Source: Palsa-506 sp963836355 | GTDB taxonomy: Bacteria; Actinomycetota; Actinomycetes; Streptosporangiales; Streptosporangiaceae | DNA length: 64,000 nucleotides | NCBI GenBank assembly: GCA_963836355.1 | Contig: CAWIJO010000006.1 | Coordinates: forward strand, 124,001-188,000 | Reading direction: 5' to 3' | In this document: positions 57,857 to 64,000 of the stretch, piece by piece | Numbering within the stretch: position 1 is the first letter of the stretch | Layout: each line of letters begins with the position of its first letter | Translations under genes and position numbers: made by a program | The notes under the pieces: generated by a model | What the model was told of the DNA's origin: nothing | Database searches by the model: none | Seen by the model: only the letters and a program-made list of their open reading frames with translations

Positions 57857-59166
57857 AGCGCTCGCACCCCCGCGATGCCGTCGCTGACCAGCTGCCGCGT
57901 TTTCACCGGTGAATGCTTCAGCGCCCGGCGGGCGACCTTCAGCAGATGCCGGCGAGGCTGGGCGTCGAGGTTGAAGGTGCCGTACAGGACGTCGGCGATT
58001 AGCTCGCCGTAGTGCTTGTACATGCGTTCGAGCTCAAGAAAGGCCGGTGCCCTGGCATAGGTCTTCATGTCCTGGCCGGCGTAGGAGGCAAAGAATCTCT
58101 CCCCGTACCCGGCCAGGCCGGCCTTGGAGGCGTCGCCCCGGTCCAGGGCGGAACCGATGCCCTCGGCGGCGGCGACCGCCGAGGCGGCGGCCAGATCCAT
58201 GCCGCGCACGGTAAGGCCGGTGTTGAGGGTGAGCCCGGCGGCATCACCGACGACGACCATGCCGTCCATCGTGATCTCGCCGATCATTTCCATGCCGCCT
58301 TCGGCGACCAGGTGGCAGCCATACTCGGCCAGCTCGCCGCCATCCAGGTAGGGGGCGATGAATTGATGTTCGAGGAAATGATCGAAGATGTCGGTGACTA
58401 CCTTCTGCTTGGCGGTGAGGTCGTCCAGCCGCACGACTATGCCGACGGATAGGGAGTCGGTGTTGGTGTAGATGAATCCGCCGCCGCCCACCCCCTCGGT
58501 GCAGTCGCCGACAACGGCGACAGCCGCGCCCTCGTCGCCGGTGAGGTTGAATCGTGCCTCGATCGTTTCCCTGGGCAGCGAGACCACGGATTTCACGCCG
58601 ACCGCCAGGTGGTTCAGCGGTTCCTGCTGGCGCAGCCCGACCTCCTTGGCGATAAAGGAGTTCACTCCGTCGGCGGCGACGACCACATGGGCGCGCAGCT
58701 CGTCGTCGCCGGCCTGGACCCCGACGACCCGCTTGCCGGTGGCGCCGGGCTCGGTAAGTACCCGGTCTACCCGCACCCCGGGCATGATCAGGACCCCGGC
58801 CTCCTCGCACTTGTCGGCCAGCCACGCATCGAGCTTGGCGCGCAGCACCGTGACGGCGTTGACCGGATCGGCCAGCCGGGAATCCTTGTAGTCGATCGCG
58901 ACCGAGCTCCCGGCGTTGAGGAAGCTGACGTAGTTGCGCGTGATGCGCCGCTCGACCGGAGCCTCGTCGAGGAACTCGGGAAAGACCTGCTGGATGCCGC
59001 GGGTATACAGGACGCCGCCGGAGAGATTCTTCGAGCCGGCCGACTCGCCCCGCTCGATCAGCAGGACCGAGCGTCCCTGCCGGGCGAGCTGGTAGGCGGT
59101 GACGCAGCCGGCCACACCGGCGCCGACAACGATTACCTCGAAGTCTGGTTCAGCCGTTGCTGGCAT
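57853..59166 (-). CDS. fixC: FixC flavoprotein (ETF-quinone oxidoreductase family)
   Basis: A 437-residue FAD protein. The dinucleotide motif is FEVIVVGAGVAGCVTAYQLA at the N-terminus. The ETF-QO-like blocks are SAGSKNLSGGVLYTRGIQQV and VVVGDAAGLTLNTGLTVRGM near residue 300. With FixX it accepts electrons from FixAB and passes them to quinone. In FixABCX, NADH electrons are bifurcated: one branch to quinone, the other to ferredoxin or flavodoxin. It overlaps fixX and follows fixB by 9 bases. Confidence 0.94.
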   Translation of the reverse strand: MPATAEPDFEVIVVGAGVAGCVTAYQLARQGRSVLLIERGESAGSKNLSGGVLYTRGIQQVFPEFLDEAPVERRITRNYVSFLNAGSSVAIDYKDSRLADPVNAVTVLRAKLDAWLADKCEEAGVLIMPGVRVDRVLTEPGATGKRVVGVQAGDDELRAHVVVAADGVNSFIAKEVGLRQQEPLNHLAVGVKSVVSLPRETIEARFNLTGDEGAAVAVVGDCTEGVGGGGFIYTNTDSLSVGIVVRLDDLTAKQKVVTDIFDHFLEHQFIAPYLDGGELAEYGCHLVAEGGMEMIGEITMDGMVVVGDAAGLTLNTGLTVRGMDLAAASAVAAAEGIGSALDRGDASKAGLAGYGERFFASYAGQDMKTYARAPAFLELERMYKHYGELIADVLYGTFNLDAQPRRHLLKVARRALKHSPVKTRQLVSDGIAGVRAL

Positions 59167-59175
59167 GTCGCACCG

Positions 59176-60084
59176 TCATTTCAGCGCGCCGGTGATGGCC
59201 GGCACGATCTTGTATAGGTCACCGATGATGCCGTAATCGGCGTCGGCGAACACCGGAGCGTTCGGGTCGGAGTTGATCGCCACGATCGTTTCCGCCCCGT
59301 GCACGCCGACCATGTGCTGCAGCTGGCCGGAGATCCCGATGGCGAAGTAGAGCTGCGGCGCGATGTGCTGGCCGGAACTCCCGATGTAACGCTCCTTGCC
59401 CAGCCAGTTCAGGCCCTCGGCCACCGGCCGGGAGCAGGCGATCTCGGCCCCGGCGGCCTGGGCCAGAGCCTCGATCATGGCCAGGTCCTGCTGGGCCTTG
59501 AGGCCGCGGCCGATGCCGACCACGCGGGGCGCCGCGCCGAGGTCCACCTGATCGACCGCGGACGTCTTGGTCTCCAGCACCTGCATGCCCAGCGGGACGG
59601 CGGCGAGCTCCTCGATGGGCACTGCGCTGGCCACCGCCGGGACCTGGCCGCCGTCGAGCATCAGGGCTACCGGGCCGGAGACGGTGACGGTCTCTTCCGA
59701 GACGCCGCCGAAGACGGCGTTCACCACGGTGACGTCGCCGTCCTCGGCCGAGACCGAGCTGGCCCCGGTCAGCACCGCCGCCCGCAGCCGGGCCGCGACG
59801 GCACCGAGGAGCACCCGCTCGCCCGGCCGGCGGCCGCTGAGCACCACGCCGGGCGGATCGGCCGCGATGACGTCGGCAACCGCGACGGCGTAGGCCTCCA
59901 CTGGCGCGTCGCCGGCCGCGCCGCACCAGACGACCTTGTCCACATCGCTCGCCGCCACCGTCTCGGCGACCGGCCGCGGTCCGGCGACGACCGCCGAGAC
60001 CTGCCCGCCCAGGGATCGCGCGACTGTGATCAGGTTGCCGACCGCCGGGTCATCGGCCACGACGATCCAGGCATTCACGCTCAC
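59176..60084 (-). CDS. fixB: FixB, electron-transfer flavoprotein alpha-type subunit
   Basis: A 302-residue ETF-alpha-like protein. The C-terminal FAD domain carries VVGIGRGLKAQQDLAMIEAL, GKERYIGSSGQHIAPQLYFA, IGISGQLQHMVGVHGAETIV and INSDPNAPVFADADYGIIGD. This is the ETF-alpha signature that holds FAD. Start is GTG 60084. With FixA it forms the NADH-oxidising, bifurcating flavoprotein. It sits between fixA and fixC with short gaps. Confidence 0.94.
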   Translation of the reverse strand: MSVNAWIVVADDPAVGNLITVARSLGGQVSAVVAGPRPVAETVAASDVDKVVWCGAAGDAPVEAYAVAVADVIAADPPGVVLSGRRPGERVLLGAVAARLRAAVLTGASSVSAEDGDVTVVNAVFGGVSEETVTVSGPVALMLDGGQVPAVASAVPIEELAAVPLGMQVLETKTSAVDQVDLGAAPRVVGIGRGLKAQQDLAMIEALAQAAGAEIACSRPVAEGLNWLGKERYIGSSGQHIAPQLYFAIGISGQLQHMVGVHGAETIVAINSDPNAPVFADADYGIIGDLYKIVPAITGALK

Positions 60085-60118
60085 TGTCGGGTCCTCTCTT
60101 CTCTCGTGCCGTGGCTTG

Positions 60119-60895
60119 TCATAGCGCTCCGGCGCCGCGCAGGGCGGTGATTAGCTCGGCCGCGGCGGCAGCCGGGTCGGTAGCGTCGAAGATCTGGCCC
60201 TTGCGGGTCTTGCGGTCCGGCCGCGCGGTGCTCCGGACCGTCACGGCCGCGCTTCCCGCTGGCATGTCCAAGGCGGAAACCTCAATCCGCTCTACCGGCT
60301 TCTTGCCGGCCGCGAGCAGGTCTTTCATGCCGGGCACGCGCGGCACCGCGGCATCGGCGGACGCGGCGAGCACGGCCGGCCCGGAAATCTCCAGGATCTG
60401 CACGCCACCGGGGACCGCGCGCTCGATGCGCAGCGCGCCAGCCTGCCCGGACACGGCGGTGACCTCGGCGGCGGCCGCCCAGCCGAGCTGGCCGGCCAGC
60501 ACCGTCGGCACCATCTTCGCGGCCACGTCCACCGAGGAATCGCCGGTGATGACGACGTCCACGTCGCCGATGTGCCGCACTGCCCCGGCGAGCACCGCAG
60601 CCAGCTCGGCCGTCCCCGCTCCCTGCAGGGTGTCGTCCTCGACCACCAGCACCCGATCCAGGCCACGCGAGAGGGCGGCCTTGCAGGCGATGGGCACGCC
60701 AACGCCCTTCGCCCCGGCCGTCAGGCCGATCAGCTCGCCGCTGGTGGCCTCGGCCAGGCGGCGGGCCAGTTCGATCGCCACCGGGTCGTAGTCGCTGATG
60801 CCCGGCTTCGCCCGGCCCCAGTCCACCCTGCCGTCGGCGCCAACCGCCGCCTCCTGCGGATCCGAGGCCCACTTATAGGCGACCACAATCCTCAT
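60119..60895 (-). CDS. fixA: FixA, electron-transfer flavoprotein beta-type subunit
   Basis: A 258-residue ETF-beta-like protein starting MRIVVAYKWASDPQEAAVGA. It contains DYDPVAIELARRLAEATSGE, VGVPIACKAALSRGLDRVLV, and the ETF-beta block VDVVITGDSSVDVAAKMVPT. ATG 60895 is preferred over GTG 60898, since AAGGAGG lies about 6 bases upstream of the former. It is the first gene of fixABCX-phaC. In bifurcating FixA an NADH site replaces the AMP site of ordinary ETF; I cannot confirm this by eye. Confidence 0.93.
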   Translation of the reverse strand: MRIVVAYKWASDPQEAAVGADGRVDWGRAKPGISDYDPVAIELARRLAEATSGELIGLTAGAKGVGVPIACKAALSRGLDRVLVVEDDTLQGAGTAELAAVLAGAVRHIGDVDVVITGDSSVDVAAKMVPTVLAGQLGWAAAAEVTAVSGQAGALRIERAVPGGVQILEISGPAVLAASADAAVPRVPGMKDLLAAGKKPVERIEVSALDMPAGSAAVTVRSTARPDRKTRKGQIFDATDPAAAAAELITALRGAGAL

Positions 60896-60974
60896 CACGA
60901 TCCTCCTTGGCTACGGCCATCTCGATACCAGTAAACCGGCGGCTGCTTGCGCATACCCGACGGCCGCGCACCGC

Positions 60975-61394
60975 CTAAAGGCCCACTTTCTTGACCACCG
61001 CAGTGCCGTCGACGACTACGTCGCCGTGCTGGTTCGAGATCGTAGTCTTGAGCGTTATGATTCTCTTGTCGTCGCGCTTGTCCGTCACCGTCACGGTTGC
61101 CGTGACGGTATCGCCGATCTTGACCGGGGCCTTGAACTTGAGGTCCTGCCCGAGGTAAATGGAATTCGGGCCGGGCAGCTGGGTGCCCAGTACCGCGGAG
61201 ATCAGCCCCGACACGAGCATGCCGTGCGCGACCCGCTCCTTGAACATCGACTGCCTGGCATACTCGGCATCGATGTGAATCGGGTTGAAGTCGCCGGTGA
61301 GACCGGCGTACTGCACGACATCCCCTTCGGTGATCGTCTTGGCAAACGATGCGTCGGCACCGATTTTAATGTCCGAATAGGCTAGCTCATGCAC
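60975..61394 (-). CDS. MaoC-like (R)-specific enoyl-CoA hydratase (PhaJ-like)
   Basis: A 139-residue single-hotdog hydratase. The catalytic Asp35-x4-His40 is in LTGDFNPIHIDAEYARQSMF, followed by ERVAHGMLVSGLISAVLGTQ and LKFKAPVKIGDTVTATVTVT. Enzymes of this kind turn trans-2-enoyl-CoA into (R)-3-hydroxyacyl-CoA, supplying PHA synthase from beta-oxidation. It lies between the acyl-CoA dehydrogenase and fixABCX-phaC genes in the same direction, which supports that role. Confidence 0.9.
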   Translation of the reverse strand: MHELAYSDIKIGADASFAKTITEGDVVQYAGLTGDFNPIHIDAEYARQSMFKERVAHGMLVSGLISAVLGTQLPGPNSIYLGQDLKFKAPVKIGDTVTATVTVTDKRDDKRIITLKTTISNQHGDVVVDGTAVVKKVGL

Positions 61395-61453
61395 GACTCT
61401 CGCTCCCTAATATGCGGCGTGCCCGGTCAGTGTCCCCGGTCGGCAGGCAATGG

Positions 61454-62593
61454 TCACCGGAAAGCATTCTTCGCGATGACCATGCGCTGCACCTCGGAGG
61501 TTCCCTCGTAGATTTCGGTGATCTTGGCGTCACGGTACGCCCGCTCCACCGGATAGCTCTCGGTGAAACCATTTCCGCCGTGAATCTGGATCGCCTTGCC
61601 TGCTACCCGGGTAGCCGTCTCCGAGGCGAAAAGCTTCGCCATCGCCGCTTCCGCGGCATACGGGCGCCCGTTGTCCTTGCACCAGGCAGCGCGATAGACC
61701 AGCAGCCGGGCGGCATCGACCTCGGTAGTCATATCAGCGATCATGAACTGAATGGCTTCCTGGCTGGCGATCGGCTTGCCGAACTGAACTCGCTCTTTCG
61801 CGTAGGAAACCGCCGCGTCAAGCGCTCCCTGGGCTAGGCCAAGGGCCTGCGCGCCGATTCCGATCCGGCCGCCATCGAGGGTTTGCATGGCGATTTTGAA
61901 CCCACTACCCTCGCTGCCAAGCAGCGCGTCCCTGGGAATGCGGCAGTTCTCGAAGTAAAGCGGCGGCGTGCTGGACGCGCGAATCCCCATCTTCCGCTCT
62001 CCCTCGCCGACCGTGAATCCCGGGATGTCCTTTTCGACGATGAAGGCGCTGATCCCTCGCGTCCCTGTGGACATATCGGTCTTCGCCGTGACGATGAACA
62101 AATCGGCGTACCCGCCGTTGGTGATGAAGACCTTCGATCCGTTGAGCACGTACTCGTCGCCGTCCAGCACGGCCGTGGCAGTGCCCGCGCCCGCATCCGT
62201 GCCCGCGCCGGGCTCGGTCAGGGCGAAAGCCGCTAGCTTGCGGCCGGCGGCCAGGTCCTTGAGGTACCGGTCGTGCTGAGCAGGAGTTCCGTACTGGAAC
62301 ACCGGCCAGGTACCGAGGGAGGTATGACCGGACACGATGACTGAGGTCGTCCCGCATACCCTGGCCAGCTCCTCGACCACGATCGCGTAGCTCACGTAGT
62401 CCGCCCCGGCGCCGCCGACCTCTTCGGGGAAGGGCACGCCCAGCAGTCCGAGCGCCGCCAACTTCGGCACCACCTCCACCGGGAAGCGGTGCTCACGGTC
62501 GATCTCGGCCGCGTTCGGCGCCACGTCGGCTGCGGCGAACTCTCGTACCGTGTCGCGGATCAGCTCTTGCTCATCCGTCAGGTCGAAGTGCAT
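61454..62593 (-). CDS. Acyl-CoA dehydrogenase
   Basis: A 379-residue FAD enzyme. Signatures are AAFALTEPGAGTDAGAGTAT and QIHGGNGFTESYPVERAYRD, with the catalytic Glu in ITEIYEGTSEVQRMVIAKNA. It resembles short-chain (butyryl-CoA type) dehydrogenases. It makes 2-enoyl-CoA, the substrate of the PhaJ-like hydratase 60 bases downstream, and its electrons could enter quinone through the FixC/FixX or ETF route. A near-consensus promoter lies about 75 bases upstream. Confidence 0.94.
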   Translation of the reverse strand: MHFDLTDEQELIRDTVREFAAADVAPNAAEIDREHRFPVEVVPKLAALGLLGVPFPEEVGGAGADYVSYAIVVEELARVCGTTSVIVSGHTSLGTWPVFQYGTPAQHDRYLKDLAAGRKLAAFALTEPGAGTDAGAGTATAVLDGDEYVLNGSKVFITNGGYADLFIVTAKTDMSTGTRGISAFIVEKDIPGFTVGEGERKMGIRASSTPPLYFENCRIPRDALLGSEGSGFKIAMQTLDGGRIGIGAQALGLAQGALDAAVSYAKERVQFGKPIASQEAIQFMIADMTTEVDAARLLVYRAAWCKDNGRPYAAEAAMAKLFASETATRVAGKAIQIHGGNGFTESYPVERAYRDAKITEIYEGTSEVQRMVIAKNAFR

Positions 62594-62666
62594 TGTGCGG
62601 TCACCTCACTATTGCCGGTTATCAGCGTCTGGTTGAATACCCGCGGGCCATCTCGGCTAACGCAGC

Positions 62667-62695
62667 AGGTATGCCGGACTAAGGTAAATTGTCAA
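62667..62695 (-). promoter_or_regulatory. Putative sigma-70 promoter of the acyl-CoA dehydrogenase gene
   Basis: Leftward, TTGACA (62695-62690) and ATACCT (62672-62667) are 17 bases apart, 74 bases before ATG 62593. The -35 is perfect and the -10 is weak. Confidence 0.45.
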
Positions 62696-62876
62696 GCCCA
62701 TCGGTGACCTTTCCGCCGAAGGCAGGCTTCTCGGGGATTCGGCCGAGCCCGACGATGCAATGTCCAACTTAGATTGCTATACGCCAGCCTGGTAGGGCCG
62801 AACGTCCTGCACCCGCCGGGTAACCATGGCCTGGTCCGGCAGGCGATTCAGATGATCGTTCCCCGGGTGGCTTGCC

Positions 62877-62932
62877 GTACCGTGATGTCCGTACCGTGAT
62901 GTCCGTACCGTGATGTCCGTACCGTGATGCCT
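62877..62932. repeat. 14-bp tandem repeat, four copies
   Basis: GTACCGTGATGTCC is repeated at 62877, 62891 and 62905, with a fourth copy at 62919 ending CCT. It lies between the dehydrogenase promoter and the rightward CoA-transferase gene, about 110 bases before the latter. The rest of 62696-63041 holds no recognisable gene. The repeats could be regulator sites or simple replication slippage. Confidence 0.85.
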
Positions 62933-63041
62933 GGCCGATGGTGCCGGGCCCAGGGCGGCCAGTCATGCGGGTACCGTCGGCGGCGGACTGTCGTGCTGGC
63001 GGAACTGGCGTGAGATTCGGGTGCGGGCGGGAGCGTAACTG

Positions 63042-64000
63042 ATGACAGACCGGTCGCGTCTTCGATGCCAGGCTGTCGCTAACCGGGTAATGCCGGCCGA
63101 GGTCGCCGCCGAGTTCATCGCGCCAGGCGACCACGTCGGGATGAGCGGGTTCACTGGCTCTGGCCATCCGAAGGCAGTGCCGGCCGCGCTGGTGGACCGG
63201 GTGACCGCGGCGGCCGCCCGCGGTGATCGTTTCACCGTCAGCGTCTGGACCGGCTCGTCTACCGCGCCCGAACTGGACGGCGCGCTCGCGGCGGTCGACG
63301 GGATCGATCTCCGGATGCCCTACCAGTCCGACCCGGTGACCCGCGCAAAGATCAACGCGGGGCTGCTCGACTACGTGGACGTGCACCTATCGCACGTCGC
63401 CCAGATGGTGGCGGAAGGCTTCTTCGGTCACCTCGACGTCGCGCTCGTCGAGGTGGCCGGCATCACCGCCGACGGGACGCTGATCCCGTCGTCGTCGGTG
63501 GGCAACAACACGACCTGGATCGACCTCGCCGACCGGGTCATCCTCGAGGTGAACTCCTGGCAGCCGATCGACCTGGAGGGCATGCACGACATCTACTACG
63601 GCACCGCGCTACCCCCGCACCGCACGCCGATCCAGATCCGCAAGCCAGCCGACCGGATCGGCGCGCCGTACCTGCACTGCCCGCCGGAAAAGATCATCGC
63701 CGTGGTCCCGACGCACCAGCCGGACTACAGCGCGCCGACCAGGCCGGCCGACGCCGACTCGCTGCTGATCGCCGGTCATGTGCTGGACTTCTTGACCCAC
63801 GAGGTGCGGCGCGGGCGGCTGCCCGCCGCGCTGCCGCCGGTGCAATCCGGCGTCGGCAACATCACCAACGCCGTGCTCGCCGGGCTCGCCGGCGGGCCGT
63901 TCCCGCCGCTGACCGCCTACACCGAGGTAATCCAGGACAGCATGCTGCAGTTGCTGCGGTCCGGCGCGATGTCCGTCGCCTCGGCGACCGGCTTCTCGCT
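63042..64000 (+). CDS. Acetyl-CoA hydrolase/transferase family protein, 5' part
   Basis: The frame is open from ATG 63042 (GGGAG upstream) to the window edge, 319 codons so far; family members have about 500. It begins MTDRSRLRCQAVANRVMPAE and has GDHVGMSGFTGSGHPKAVPA, typical of succinyl-CoA:acetate CoA-transferases and acetyl-CoA hydrolases. Later blocks are VDVHLSHVAQMVAEGFFGHL, ADRVILEVNSWQP and QSGVGNITNAVLAGLAGGPF. The catalytic Glu region lies near or beyond the window end. It moves CoA between acetate and an acyl-CoA, tying acetate from phosphoketolase/AckA to acetyl-CoA. Confidence 0.9.
   Translation, partial: MTDRSRLRCQAVANRVMPAEVAAEFIAPGDHVGMSGFTGSGHPKAVPAALVDRVTAAAARGDRFTVSVWTGSSTAPELDGALAAVDGIDLRMPYQSDPVTRAKINAGLLDYVDVHLSHVAQMVAEGFFGHLDVALVEVAGITADGTLIPSSSVGNNTTWIDLADRVILEVNSWQPIDLEGMHDIYYGTALPPHRTPIQIRKPADRIGAPYLHCPPEKIIAVVPTHQPDYSAPTRPADADSLLIAGHVLDFLTHEVRRGRLPAALPPVQSGVGNITNAVLAGLAGGPFPPLTAYTEVIQDSMLQLLRSGAMSVASATGFS

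Overview
The window is high-GC DNA with actinomycete features: GTG/TTG starts, purine-rich ribosome sites, GTP-type PEP carboxykinase, MmyB-type and ArsR-type regulators, an ECF sigma factor fused to an anti-sigma-like tail, and DosR-regulon-type proteins. It fits a soil-type member of the Actinomycetota; genus cannot be fixed from sequence alone. No rRNA, tRNA or CRISPR array was recognised.

Layout. Positions 1-13.8 kb are an accessory, decaying zone: an IS630 element carrying a passenger gene sits in the target duplication of an IS701-like element. An aldo/keto reductase gene is split by a 2.5-kb ISAs1-bounded unit that carries a methyltransferase. Remnants of a flavin-type oxidase, a tyrosine integrase, a LuxR/MalT-type regulator, a DUF4386 membrane protein and a TetR regulator follow, mixed with intact genes (two Rieske proteins, an ArsR-SRPBCC pair, a 2-oxoglutarate-type oxygenase). 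From 13.8 to 17.8 kb are single genes (thioesterase, CBS protein, SRPBCC protein, cNMP-domain histidine kinase, DUF427 protein).

From 17.8 to 24.1 kb is an ethylmalonyl-CoA pathway operon (ccr, ethylmalonyl-CoA mutase, CoA-ester lyase, MaoC hydratase, acyl-CoA dehydrogenase), separated by a 44-bp perfect inverted repeat from divergent pckG. Lysine catabolism (lysine 6-aminotransferase plus semialdehyde dehydrogenase) follows, then GNAT, XRE/NTF2/MFS genes and an ECF-anti-sigma fusion.

From 34.9 to 44.1 kb is a dormancy or hypoxia-type island: Acg-like nitroreductase, four universal stress proteins, phosphoketolase plus a frameshifted acetate kinase, an Rv1733c-like membrane protein and a DUF1918 protein. 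Several DosR-like boxes (core GGGACTTTNGGCCCTA) lie in its promoters. From 44.2 to 48.4 kb is a polyhydroxyalkanoate (PHA) cluster (phasin, phaC, thiolase, phaB). Next come a cydA stump with intact cydDC, an AcuC-type deacetylase, a sensor kinase damaged by a frameshift and a His-to-Gln change, a second PHA synthase, fixXCBA, a PhaJ-like hydratase, an acyl-CoA dehydrogenase and the start of an acetyl-CoA hydrolase/transferase gene.

Functionally, 17.8-64 kb reads as a C2-carbon and redox locus: acetyl-phosphate, acetate and acetyl-CoA are made, conserved as PHA or assimilated through the ethylmalonyl-CoA route and PEPCK, while FixABCX and the nitroreductase handle excess reductant, probably under low oxygen. 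The shared regulation is inferred from the boxes; no DosR-type response regulator gene is visible in the window.
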